64,000 bases of DNA, taken from NCBI GenBank assembly GCA_024958655.1, contig JANWUR010000005.1, positions 1 to 64,000 on the forward strand. The letters are read 5' to 3'. Position 1 is the first letter of the stretch. Each line of letters starts with the position of its first letter. Positions 17,554-25,981 of the stretch are shown here, piece by piece. The notes under the pieces were generated by a model. It saw only the letters and a program-made list of their open reading frames with translations. It had not been told where the DNA came from and ran no database searches. Made by a program: the position numbers and the translations under genes. This stretch comes from Cyanobium sp. FGCU6. Its GTDB lineage: Bacteria > Cyanobacteriota > Cyanobacteriia > PCC-6307 > Cyanobiaceae.

Positions 17554-17559
17554 TAGCGT
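17554..17559 (+). promoter_or_regulatory. Candidate -10 element TAGCGT for the PilZ glycosyltransferase gene
   Basis: TAnnnT hexamer about 49 bases before the ATG at 17608. It fits the recurrent pattern seen upstream of other genes here; there is no clear -35 box. Confidence 0.35.
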
Positions 17560-17607
17560 CAGAGCGAAGCGCGCGGCAAGGAGTCGGGCCTTCCCCCGAG
17601 GCCGCCC

Positions 17608-19800
17608 ATGCCGCCGCCGTCCTCCGCGTCTGCCGCCACGCCCCGGGCCGCGCGTCCGGTGCTGGGCCCGGCTCAGATCGCCGGACTGCTGATCGTGGCC
17701 GCCACGGCGGTGCTGCTGGGTCACTGGCTCAGCCGCATGGATCCCGCCTGGCTGGTACCGCTGGGCTTCGATCCCCGCAAGCTTCCCGCCCCTCCCCGCG
17801 CCTGGGGCCTCGACGATCCCTGGCGCAGCCTGTTCGTCCCCCTCGGCCTGGCGAGTGCCCTGGCGCTTGCCCTGCGGGGTCTGCCGCGTCGCCCCTGGAC
17901 CCAGGCCCTGGCCCTCAGCCTGCTGCTGGCCTTCACCCTGCGCTATCTGCTCTGGCGCACCACCACCCTGGGCGGCGATGACGGGCTGAGCCGGCTGCTG
18001 GCGGTGCCGATGCTGCTCACCGAAGTGCTCTATCTCGCCCATCGCCTGTTCCCCTTTGCCCCGGCCCTGCTGTTCGATCCACGCCACCGCCGCCAGCAGG
18101 CCGACCGGCTGATGGCCGATCCGCTGGTGGGCCGCCTGGCTGTGGAAGTCTGGATCCCGGTCGACAACGAACCCGAGCGGCTGGTGCGCCGGGCCCTGCT
18201 CACCAGCCTCCACCTGGATCCCGCTCCGGCTTCGGTGACGCTGATCGATCTTTTGGGCCGTCCGGAGATCGTTCAGCTGGGGAGGGATCTCGGGGCCGCG
18301 GTGCTCAGTGCCGCAGCGGGTGAATCAAGGGTGGCGCTGATGAACCGGATGCTGGCCGCCGGCGGCGCGCCGCTGATCGCCATGTTCGATGGCAACTTCA
18401 TGCCCCTGAAGCCCTTCCTGCGCCGCACCCTGGGCTTCTTCCGTGATGAGCGGGTGGCGATGGTGCAGACGCCCCAGCGCCATTTCCAGTCGGAGTTCTG
18501 GAACCGCAACCTCGGGGTCGATCTGGTGATCCCCGGCAACCGCGACACCTTCTTCCACTACCTGGAGGTGATCCGTGATCGCTGCAACGCGGTGCTGGGC
18601 TGCGGCACCTCCTGGGTGGCTCGACGCAGCGCGCTCGTGGGTGCCGGAGGCTTCCTGGGGGCCGCCGGGTGGCTCGAGGATCAGCAGACCAGCGCCCGCC
18701 TGCTCACCCGCGGCTGGCGGCTGGTGTACCTCGACGAGATCCTCAGCCTCGGCGAGCCCCCCCATACCTTTGCCGCCTATCTGCAGCAGAGGCTGCACGG
18801 GGTCCAGGGCGAACTGCAGACCTTCCTGATGCCCAGGCGGTTGCCGATCTGGCGGCTGGGCCTGTGGCCCCGCTGCTTCTACCTCGATCAGGCGCTCGGT
18901 CTGCTCACGCCGCTGCTGCGCACCCTCTACCTGCTGCTTCCGCTGCTGGCCCTGATGCTGTCGGTGCCACTGATCAACGCATCGCTGCTCGCCGTGATCG
19001 CCTATGCCCTTCCCTTCCTGATCCTTTATCACTGCGTTCCCTCCTGGCTCTCCAACCACCACTTCAAGCCCTTCTGGCACGAGATCCACGAGACCCTGAT
19101 CGCCTTTCCCACCCTGGCCCGGCTGCCCCGGATGCTGCGCCATCCCTTCCGTGCCCTGCCCGAAGACGACCCCACCACCTCCGAGCGTCGTTTCGGTCAG
19201 AGCCTCAATCTGCGCCTCGCCTGGCCGTTCCTGCTGCTGCTCCTGCTGCTGATCGGCACCCTGCTCGTTCACTACGCAGCGGCGATGCTGCCCGGCGCCT
19301 CCCTGGTACCGGCCAAGCCTTACCAGGGGGAGAGCGCGAACCTGCTCTGGAACCTCTACAACGGCTGGGTGCTGCTTGTTTGCCTGCTGTGCTGCATCGA
19401 CCAGCCGGTGCGTCAGGGCGGCGACCGTGTGCCTCTCAATCGGCGCGGCCAGCTGGAGATCGGCGGCCAGCCACTGGGCGGCCACACCGGCGACATGTCC
19501 GAAAGTGGTGTGTCCTTCCTGATCGACGGCGGCGGCCCATCCCCGGGCGGTGGCGATGGCTGGCTGATTCTCGAACAACCGAGCCTGCGCCTGCCGGTGC
19601 GGCTGGTACGACAGAGCCCCTGCGGCCTGGCGGGCCTGGTGTTCCGTCCGATGGACCCCCCCACCAACCTGGCCCTGCTGAACCTGCTCTACGGCGGCGG
19701 CATCGATCTGCCGGCTCCGCGCCAGCCGGGAGGGCTCACGGCGTTGCGCAGCCTGGTGGGGGGCCTCTGGCAGGCGGAGCCGATCCTTCGCCGCACCTAG
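17608..19800 (+). CDS. Cellulose-synthase-like GT2 membrane protein with PilZ domain
   Basis: A 730-residue BcsA-like protein: transmembrane helices near the N-terminus (about residues 22-45, 75-90, 105-120), a cytosolic GT2 domain (about 165-400), more helices (about 430-480, 530-555, 575-595), and a C-terminal PilZ domain (about 597-715). The PilZ DxSxxG motif is present as DMSESG; the upstream arginine motif is RQGGDR, one residue longer than RxxxR. Catalytic motifs are degenerate: the DxD is DGN (MFDGNFMP), the first site reads LIDLLGRPE instead of a DDG-type motif, and QxxRW is replaced by QQRLHG, although an ED pair remains (WLEDQQTS). It may be a non-catalytic or altered-specificity transferase responding to c-di-GMP. 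Confidence 0.8.
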   Translation: MPPPSSASAATPRAARPVLGPAQIAGLLIVAATAVLLGHWLSRMDPAWLVPLGFDPRKLPAPPRAWGLDDPWRSLFVPLGLASALALALRGLPRRPWTQALALSLLLAFTLRYLLWRTTTLGGDDGLSRLLAVPMLLTEVLYLAHRLFPFAPALLFDPRHRRQQADRLMADPLVGRLAVEVWIPVDNEPERLVRRALLTSLHLDPAPASVTLIDLLGRPEIVQLGRDLGAAVLSAAAGESRVALMNRMLAAGGAPLIAMFDGNFMPLKPFLRRTLGFFRDERVAMVQTPQRHFQSEFWNRNLGVDLVIPGNRDTFFHYLEVIRDRCNAVLGCGTSWVARRSALVGAGGFLGAAGWLEDQQTSARLLTRGWRLVYLDEILSLGEPPHTFAAYLQQRLHGVQGELQTFLMPRRLPIWRLGLWPRCFYLDQALGLLTPLLRTLYLLLPLLALMLSVPLINASLLAVIAYALPFLILYHCVPSWLSNHHFKPFWHEIHETLIAFPTLARLPRMLRHPFRALPEDDPTTSERRFGQSLNLRLAWPFLLLLLLLIGTLLVHYAAAMLPGASLVPAKPYQGESANLLWNLYNGWVLLVCLLCCIDQPVRQGGDRVPLNRRGQLEIGGQPLGGHTGDMSESGVSFLIDGGGPSPGGGDGWLILEQPSLRLPVRLVRQSPCGLAGLVFRPMDPPTNLALLNLLYGGGIDLPAPRQPGGLTALRSLVGGLWQAEPILRRT

Positions 19801-19871
19801 GGGACCGGCACCTCCAGGCACGGCGCGGGGACCAGCGCAAGCCGATGATGGAATGGCACCAGATCCAGTTC

Positions 19872-20636
19872 ATGGAGATCATCCCCGCCATCGACCTGCT
19901 CGACGGTCAGTGCGTGAGGCTGCACCAGGGCGATTACAACCAGGTGACCCGCTTTGCCGACGACCCGGTGGCCCAGGCCCTGGCCTGGCAGAGCCAGGGG
20001 GCCCGGCGGCTGCATCTTGTGGATCTCGACGGCGCCCGGCGGGGTGAACCGGTGAACGACGGCGTGGTGCGGGCGATCACGACGGCGCTGGAGATCCCGG
20101 TGCAGTTGGGCGGCGGCGTCCGCAGCCTGGAGCGGGCCGAGGAGCTGCTGGCCTGCGGCCTCGACCGTGTGATCCTCGGCACCGTGGCGATCGAGCAGCC
20201 CGAGCTGGTGGAAACCCTGGCCCGGCGCCATCCCGGCAGGATCGTTGTCGGTATCGATGCCCGCGACGGACGGGTCGCGACCCGCGGCTGGCTGGAGAGC
20301 AGCACGGTGGAGGCCAGCGAGCTCGCCCGCCGTTTCGACGGCTGCGGACTGGCCGCCCTGATCACCACCGACATCGCCACCGACGGCACCCTGGCCGGCC
20401 CGAATCTCGCCTTCCTGCGGACCATGGCCCATGCCACCTCCACGCCGGTGATCGCCTCGGGCGGCGTGGGTTCCCTCACCGATCTGCTCAGCCTGCTGGC
20501 CCTCGAACCCCTGGGGGTGGAGGGGGTGATCGTGGGCCGGGCCCTCTACGACGGCAGCGTGGATCTGGCGGAGGCCCTGCAGGCGGTGGGGCCGGAGCGC
20601 CGGCAGGACGTCGGCGGCAGCCTGCCGGTGGCCTGA
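19872..20636 (+). CDS. hisA: Phosphoribosylformimino-5-aminoimidazole carboxamide ribotide isomerase (HisA)
   Basis: A 254-residue TIM-barrel enzyme of histidine biosynthesis that converts ProFAR to PRFAR. Recognised from MEIIPAIDLLDGQCVRLHQG, where the catalytic aspartate lies in AIDL, then HLVDLDGA, QLGGGVRS, LGTVAI, VGIDARDG, ITTDIATDGT with the second catalytic aspartate, and ASGGVGS. The ATG at 19872 matches the usual start of the family; an upstream ATG at 19845 would add nine unconserved residues. It is 71 bases downstream of the glycosyltransferase with no obvious terminator between. Confidence 0.95.
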   Translation: MEIIPAIDLLDGQCVRLHQGDYNQVTRFADDPVAQALAWQSQGARRLHLVDLDGARRGEPVNDGVVRAITTALEIPVQLGGGVRSLERAEELLACGLDRVILGTVAIEQPELVETLARRHPGRIVVGIDARDGRVATRGWLESSTVEASELARRFDGCGLAALITTDIATDGTLAGPNLAFLRTMAHATSTPVIASGGVGSLTDLLSLLALEPLGVEGVIVGRALYDGSVDLAEALQAVGPERRQDVGGSLPVA

Positions 20637-20655
20637 GACCGCATCACGGAAGCGG

Positions 20656-20661
20656 TACGGT
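20656..20661 (+). promoter_or_regulatory. Candidate -10 element TACGGT before the Fur-family gene
   Basis: This TAnnnT hexamer overlaps the most upstream in-frame TTG (20661). Transcription from it would begin near 20668, so translation must start further down, supporting the ATG at 20760. Confidence 0.4.
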
Positions 20662-20759
20662 TGATCTATAAGAGATCCATTCCTTGCGAACGCGCCTTGA
20701 CCCGCGCCCTCGCCACCCTCGCCTCCTCAGGCGCTGCAGCCGATGGCACGGATGACGGC

Positions 20760-21167
20760 ATGGCTCGATGTGTCGAGGACGTCTATCGTCGCTGCCGCGA
20801 TCTGGGCATGCGCCTGAGCCGCCAGCGGCGGATGGTGCTGGATCTGCTGTGGGAAGAAAAAAGCCATCTCAGCGCTCGCGACATCTTCGAGAAGCTGAAT
20901 GATTTGGGGCGCAACATCGGCCATACCTCTGTGTATCAGAACCTGGAAGCACTCCAGTCCGCCGGTGTGATCGAGTGCCTGGATCGCGCCAGCGGACGTC
21001 TCTACGGCTACCGGGCCGATCCCCACAGCCACCTCACCTGCATCGACACCGGCCGCATCGAAGATCTCGATGTCCGTCTGCCCGAAGATCTGCTGCAGCA
21101 GATCGAGGAACGTACCGGCTACGCGATCGAGTCGTACACGCTCCATCTTTCCGGTCGCCGGCGCTGA
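20760..21167 (+). CDS. Fur-family metalloregulator
   Basis: A 135-residue winged-helix repressor. LGMRLSRQRRMVLDLLWE and ARDIFEKLNDLG form the DNA-binding domain, with recognition helix NIGHTSVYQNLEAL. The dimerisation part has DPHSHLTCIDTGRIEDLDV, where canonical Fur/PerR proteins carry CxxC; here the second cysteine is replaced, and no C-terminal cysteine pair exists, so the structural zinc site seems absent. Iron, peroxide or another signal cannot be decided. The ATG at 20760 was chosen over the TTG at 20661 because a likely -10 box overlaps the latter. Confidence 0.85.
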   Translation: MARCVEDVYRRCRDLGMRLSRQRRMVLDLLWEEKSHLSARDIFEKLNDLGRNIGHTSVYQNLEALQSAGVIECLDRASGRLYGYRADPHSHLTCIDTGRIEDLDVRLPEDLLQQIEERTGYAIESYTLHLSGRRR

Positions 21168-21230
21168 GCTCACCAACGGATCCCTCCCAGGCCCGTCCAT
21201 CGCGAACTGGCTTCCGTTGCTGCCGCCCGT

Positions 21231-21236
21231 TACCGT
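21231..21236 (+). promoter_or_regulatory. Candidate -10 element TACCGT before the DUF3685 gene
   Basis: TAnnnT hexamer overlapping the first possible GTG (21235). A transcript would begin near 21243, so the GTG at 21244 or a later codon is the likelier start. Confidence 0.35.
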
Positions 21237-21243
21237 GAACACT

Positions 21244-22959
21244 GTGCGCTTTGCCTCTGTGGGCCGACGCCAGGATTCCTCCCTGCCGCCGCTGCTGCTG
21301 CTCGCCGAGCCTCTCCAACGGGAAGGACTGGTGCGCTGGCTCGAGCAGCCTCCCGCCGCTGGCCGGGTGTTGATCGCTGGCGTTGGCAGTACCGGCGATG
21401 CCATCGGGCCGGTGAAGCTGGTGATCTGGGCGCTGGATGGAGCTCCGCTCGCCGAAGCCCTGATCGCTGAGCTGCGGGCGCTGCAGGATCGCTGGCAACC
21501 CGCCCCCATCCTGCTGCTGCTTCCCGGCCGCCACGCTTATCCCACCGACCTGCTGCTGGCGCTGCCGGTGCAGGGACTGCTGGTGAACCCCGGGGCCGAC
21601 GAGCTGCGCGAGGCGGTGGACACCCTGCTGGCAGGGGGCCGCCTGGTGAACATCCTCTCCGGCACCGCAGCGCACGCCAGCACCGGCTCCGGCGGCGCCG
21701 CGGTACCCCTGGGGCTGGGTCAGTGGCTGCTCGTGAGCGGTCTGCAGCAGATCGATGCCGAACTGGCCAGAATCCGCCGGCTGCTTGCCGCCGAGCAAAC
21801 CGGCGATCTGGCGGTTCTGCTGCTGCGGGGCAGGCTGCGCGAGCTGCGCATGGCCCGCCATCTGCTGCTGTGGCTCTGGGGGCCGATCAGCATGGCCTGG
21901 AGCCCCGGCCATCACGCCGGGGAATCTGCTGCCGCCATCGAGTCGCCGGCACCGCAGCCCTCGGGCAGCCAGCCGACAGCGGTGAGCCTCACCCTGCGCG
22001 ATCGCACGGCCGATGGGATCTGGGCCGCCCTGCGTGAGCGGTTGCTGGAGGCTGCAGGCGGCGGGCCCAATAACGGCAGCGGCCGGCTGCTGGCCCTCGA
22101 CGGTCTGCAACCGGAGCGCCGCCGCGATCTGTTGATCGCCCTGCTCGAGCAGTTCACCCGGCTGCGTCAGCAGCTCCAGGGCGATGCTGACGGACTCGAC
22201 AACCTCATCAACCGCTGGCAGGAACGTCAGCCGGAGGTACGCCGCGAGGCGCTCCGCCAGATGGCCGGCTCCTATGTGCAATTGCCCTGGGAAGGAGGGA
22301 TGCGGCCCGTAGCCGACAGCCTGCTGCGCAGCAGCGACCTGGAGCCGGAGGATCCCGAGCTTCCCGATCCCCGCCCGATGCTCGCCACCCTGCTGCTGGC
22401 ACGGCCCCTGCTCGTGGACGGCCGTCTGCTGGCCCCGGACGAACCCCAGGCCGTTCTCTACCTCGAAAGGCTGCTGGCCAACTGGCTGGTTCGCAGCGCC
22501 GAGCTGGTGAGCGCCGAGGTGCTGGCCGCCTGTGCCGACTGGCCGGAGCTGCGCCGCTACCTGCTGCATCCGGACTACCTGCCCACCCGCAACCTCGAGC
22601 GGCTGCGCAACCGCCTCAACGCCCAGCAGCGCTGGAGCGAGTGGTTCGAACGTCCGATCCATCTCTACGAGAGCCGCCGACCGCTCTATCAGCTCGAGGC
22701 AGGCAGGATCCGCAGCATCGATCTCACCGAACCGCGCGACGGTGAACTGCGGCGGCTGGGATGGCCCCAGCAACTGGTCACCCTGATCCTGGAGGCCCGT
22801 GATGCTCTCGCCCCCCAGCTGCAGAACCTGGTGCGAGGTCTGGGAGATCTGGTGGTGGTGCTGCTCACCCGGGTGGTCGGACGGGCGATCGGCCTGGTTG
22901 GACGGGGCATCCTGCAGGGAATGGGCCGGGGCGTTGGACGGGACGCACGGGCACAATGA
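21244..22959 (+). CDS. DUF3685 (Ycf55-like) protein
   Basis: About 571 residues. This is a cyanobacterial protein related to plastid Ycf55. The first ~130 residues resemble a degenerate response-regulator receiver (LLLLAEPLQREGLVRWL, LVIWAL, ILLLLPG), without a clear phosphoacceptor aspartate in the usual place. The remaining part is mostly helical and ends in amphipathic repeats (LGDLVVVLLTRVVGRAIGLVGRGIL), which suggests membrane association. Function is not established. The start is uncertain (GTG 21235, 21244 or 21259). Confidence 0.75.
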   Translation: MRFASVGRRQDSSLPPLLLLAEPLQREGLVRWLEQPPAAGRVLIAGVGSTGDAIGPVKLVIWALDGAPLAEALIAELRALQDRWQPAPILLLLPGRHAYPTDLLLALPVQGLLVNPGADELREAVDTLLAGGRLVNILSGTAAHASTGSGGAAVPLGLGQWLLVSGLQQIDAELARIRRLLAAEQTGDLAVLLLRGRLRELRMARHLLLWLWGPISMAWSPGHHAGESAAAIESPAPQPSGSQPTAVSLTLRDRTADGIWAALRERLLEAAGGGPNNGSGRLLALDGLQPERRRDLLIALLEQFTRLRQQLQGDADGLDNLINRWQERQPEVRREALRQMAGSYVQLPWEGGMRPVADSLLRSSDLEPEDPELPDPRPMLATLLLARPLLVDGRLLAPDEPQAVLYLERLLANWLVRSAELVSAEVLAACADWPELRRYLLHPDYLPTRNLERLRNRLNAQQRWSEWFERPIHLYESRRPLYQLEAGRIRSIDLTEPRDGELRRLGWPQQLVTLILEARDALAPQLQNLVRGLGDLVVVLLTRVVGRAIGLVGRGILQGMGRGVGRDARAQ

Positions 22960-22978
22960 GGCCAACCGCTCCCCACCG

Positions 22979-23548
22979 TTGCCCACGCCCCGTCTCCCCT
23001 TCAGGCTCTCCGCCCTGCTCGGGGCCATGCTGTGTCTCCTGATCGGTTGGGTCGTCTGGCCGGGTGCCGCCATCGCCGCCCTCGATGACGACCGCTACGA
23101 CGGCAATATCTTCGCCCTCTATGCCGGCAACGGCTCGCTGGTGCCGCCCCGCAACACCCTCGCTGAGGCCCGCGCCGCCGGCCGGGTGGCGGTGATCGTC
23201 TACTACCTCGACGACAACGCCCCCAGCAAGCGCTTCGCGCCGGTGGTGTCGGAGCTGCAGCGCCACTGGGGCAATGCGATCGAACTGATCCCCCTGGTCA
23301 CCGATCCCCTGCAGAACCGTCCCATCAGCGGTGACGACGATCCTGCCCGTTACTGGAAGGGGGCGATCCCCCAGGTGGTGGTGATCGAACCCGGCGGTCG
23401 GGTGGTGTTCGACGACCAGGGAGCCTTGGCGATCGAAAAGATCGATGCGGCCATCAGCAAGGCCACCGGCATCCCCCTGCCGGAAGGGGTGACGGGCTCC
23501 GACCTGCAGGCGTTCAACGAACTCAATCGAGAGGTGGTGAACCGATGA
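22979..23548 (+). CDS. Thylakoid membrane photosystem I accumulation factor
   Basis: A 189-residue protein with an N-terminal signal or anchor segment ([20 protein letters not shown]) followed by [27 protein letters not shown], a stretch I recognise from the cyanobacterial family annotated as PSI accumulation factor. The rest is thioredoxin-like ([21 protein letters not shown], then a cis-proline-type [12 protein letters not shown]) but lacks the redox CxxC. It probably works on the lumenal side of the thylakoid. TTG at 22979 is the best start because no ATG in frame lies close. The stop overlaps the fumC ATG (ATGA). Confidence 0.78.
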   Translation: MPTPRLPFRLSALLGAMLCLLIGWVVWPGAAIAALDDDRYDGNIFALYAGNGSLVPPRNTLAEARAAGRVAVIVYYLDDNAPSKRFAPVVSELQRHWGNAIELIPLVTDPLQNRPISGDDDPARYWKGAIPQVVVIEPGGRVVFDDQGALAIEKIDAAISKATGIPLPEGVTGSDLQAFNELNREVVNR

Positions 23549-24963
23549 GGCCTGGCCCACCCACCGCCGCAGCCGGCGATGCCGTGCCGGCCACCCGCAC
23601 TGAGCGCGACAGTCTGGGAGTGGTGGAGGTGCCCGCCGACCATCTGTGGGGAGCCCAGACCCAGCGCTCCCTGCGCTGTTTCCCCTTCGGCGTGCGCATG
23701 CCCCTGGCGATCGTGCACGCCTTCGGCGAGCTGAAGGCCGCCTGCGCCGAGGTGAATGCCTGTGAGGGGCTGCTTGATGCGGGTCGCTCCGAGGCGATCG
23801 TGGCCGCCGCCGAGGCGGTGGCCCGGGGCGAGCTCGATGCTGAATTTCCCCTGCGGGTGTGGCAGACAGGTTCCGGCACCCAGACCAACATGAATGCCAA
23901 CGAGGTGATCGCCAACTGGGCGATCGCAAGGTCGGGGGGGGTGCTCGGCAGCAAGACTCCCATCCATCCCAACGACCACGTCAACCTCAGCCAGTCGAGC
24001 AACGACACCTTTCCCGCCGCGATGCACATCGCGGTGGCCGTGGGCCTGGAGCGCCGGCTCATCCCCTCGGTGGAGGCCCTGACCAGAGCCCTGCAGCAGC
24101 GGGCCGAGGAGTTTGGCGGCGTGGTGAAGATCGGCCGCACCCACCTGCAGGACGCCGTGCCCCTCACCCTCGGGCAGGAGTTCGGGGGCTGGGTGGCCCA
24201 GTTGGAGCTGGCGCTGGAAGGGCTGCGGCTGCTGCTGCCCCAGGTGCGCCAGCTGGCGATCGGCGGCACGGCGGTGGGAACGGGCCTCAACGCCCCGCCC
24301 GGCTTCGGGGAGGCGGTGGCTGCCCGCTTGGCGGAGCGGATCGGCCTGCCCTTCACCAGCGCCCCCAACAAGTTCCAGGCCCTCGCCGGCCACGAGCCCC
24401 TCGCCGCCGCCCACGGCGCCCTCACGGTGCTGGCGGGCAGCCTGATCAAGATCGCCAACGACGTGCGCTGGCTTGCCAGCGGCCCCCGCTGCGGCCTCGG
24501 CGAGCTGATCCTGCCCGAAAACGAACCCGGCTCCTCGATCATGCCGGGCAAGGTGAATCCCACCCAGTGCGAGAGCCTCACCATGCTTGCGGTGCAGGTG
24601 ATGGGCAACAACACGGCCGTGCAGATGGCCGCCAGCCAGGGGAATTTCGAGCTGAACGTGTTCAAGCCCCTGATCGCTCACAACCTGCTTGAGAGCATCG
24701 AGCTGCTGCGGGGCGGCTGTCAGGCCTTCCGCGAGTTCTGTGTCAGCGGGCTGAGGGCCGACCGGGTGCGCATCGCCGAACTGCTGGAGCGCAGCCTGAT
24801 GCTGGTCACGGCCCTCACCCCCACCATCGGCTACGACCGGGCCTGCGAGATCGCCCGGCACGCTCACCGGGAGGGCCTCAGCCTGCGGGAGGCGGCCCTG
24901 GCCCTGGGGGTGATCGATGGTGAAACCTTCGACCGCTGCGTCAGGCCCGAATCGATGGTCTAG
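23545..24963 (+). CDS. fumC: Fumarate hydratase class II
   Basis: A 472-residue class II fumarase, interconverting fumarate and malate. Hallmarks: [20 protein letters not shown], the [17 protein letters not shown] substrate region, [10 protein letters not shown] with the catalytic histidine, and the flexible signature loop [15 protein letters not shown] containing the catalytic serine. It is a soluble homotetramer in known members. Its ATG overlaps the preceding stop by four bases, implying co-translation with the accumulation factor gene. The stop overlaps the convergent Cache gene by four bases. Confidence 0.96.
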   Translation: MRPGPPTAAAGDAVPATRTERDSLGVVEVPADHLWGAQTQRSLRCFPFGVRMPLAIVHAFGELKAACAEVNACEGLLDAGRSEAIVAAAEAVARGELDAEFPLRVWQTGSGTQTNMNANEVIANWAIARSGGVLGSKTPIHPNDHVNLSQSSNDTFPAAMHIAVAVGLERRLIPSVEALTRALQQRAEEFGGVVKIGRTHLQDAVPLTLGQEFGGWVAQLELALEGLRLLLPQVRQLAIGGTAVGTGLNAPPGFGEAVAARLAERIGLPFTSAPNKFQALAGHEPLAAAHGALTVLAGSLIKIANDVRWLASGPRCGLGELILPENEPGSSIMPGKVNPTQCESLTMLAVQVMGNNTAVQMAASQGNFELNVFKPLIAHNLLESIELLRGGCQAFREFCVSGLRADRVRIAELLERSLMLVTALTPTIGYDRACEIARHAHREGLSLREAALALGVIDGETFDRCVRPESMV

Positions 24964-25940
24964 GGCTGCTCGTACATCCCTGAGCCCACGATCAGGGCTT
25001 CTTCGCCCTGCGGCGTCACCACCTTGCGTACGTAGGCCACCTTGCGCAGGGGGAGCCGGGAGGCATCGGGCTGGGGCCACCAGTAGGTGGTCCAGCCCGA
25101 GCCCTGCTGCAAGGCCAGGTCGATGTACTGCCGCACCATCGGCTGGCCGGAGGCATCACGCAGATCGATCAGGTTCCTGCCTTCCAGCTCCGGGAAGCCC
25201 GGATTCACCACCTCCACCCCCTTGGGCGTGTCCACGAACACATAGGTGTCACGGAAGCTGAAGCGCTCACGCCGATCGCGCAGCACCGGGAAGGCAGCCC
25301 GGCCCTGGCGTTGCAGCAGCTCCGCCGCCGCATTCACCTCCTGGATCACGAACGCCCGCTCCATCGGCGCCTCGTAGAGGCCACTGCCCACCAGATAAGT
25401 GCGACCGGAGGGAGCCTGCACCCGCACCACATAGGTGCTCTTCCACACCGGCCGCCGTTCGTTGGCGCCGGGACGACGCCACAGGTAGTGCACCCAGCCC
25501 CTGCCCCCGGGATCGCCGGCCCGCTCCACCAGCATGCGGCCGAAGGGCTTGCCGGCCATGTCCATCTCACGGGCGAGAATGTTGCCCTCCTCCCGGGGAT
25601 CGGGGGGATAGACGATGCGTTGGCCTTCGGGGCTCAGGACGAACACATAGCGCTCACCCTGGAACCATCGCCCTCCCCGCTGGCGGAAAGCCGGGAAGGC
25701 CTGGTCGCCTTCGCGCGCGACGCTCGCCGCCGCCGCCTCCACGAACGCCACCAGATCCCTGGTGGCGGGGTTGGTGTAGGTGAAGGCCGGATCGGCCTCA
25801 GCCGCGGTTGGGGCTTGAGCGGTGGAACCAGCCGGCGGAATGGGACCACCCGGGCCCGCCAGGGCCGCCGGCAGACCGGGGAGACCCAGAGCGGCCAACA
25901 CGAGCAGGACAGGCAGAGGACGGCGGACCATCGGCGGCAA
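24960..25940 (-). CDS. Secreted double-Cache domain protein
   Basis: A 326-residue exported protein with a signal peptide ([22 protein letters not shown]). It contains two similar Cache units: about residues 55-185 ([52 protein letters not shown]) and about 190-326 ([54 protein letters not shown]). Cache domains bind small periplasmic ligands, usually as the sensor part of a receptor; here no transmembrane output domain follows, so it is a free or lipid-free binding protein. ATG at 25931 is an alternative start. Confidence 0.82.
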   Translation of the reverse strand: MPPMVRRPLPVLLVLAALGLPGLPAALAGPGGPIPPAGSTAQAPTAAEADPAFTYTNPATRDLVAFVEAAAASVAREGDQAFPAFRQRGGRWFQGERYVFVLSPEGQRIVYPPDPREEGNILAREMDMAGKPFGRMLVERAGDPGGRGWVHYLWRRPGANERRPVWKSTYVVRVQAPSGRTYLVGSGLYEAPMERAFVIQEVNAAAELLQRQGRAAFPVLRDRRERFSFRDTYVFVDTPKGVEVVNPGFPELEGRNLIDLRDASGQPMVRQYIDLALQQGSGWTTYWWPQPDASRLPLRKVAYVRKVVTPQGEEALIVGSGMYEQP

Positions 25941-25981
25941 GGGATGGAAACAGTGCGGGAGAAAGCGGGAGGAGCAGCGGT

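Noticed and set aside
21034-23073. 679-codon minus-strand ORF
   Set aside because: Antisense to DUF3685 and the Fur gene; repetitive Gln/Gly/His composition.
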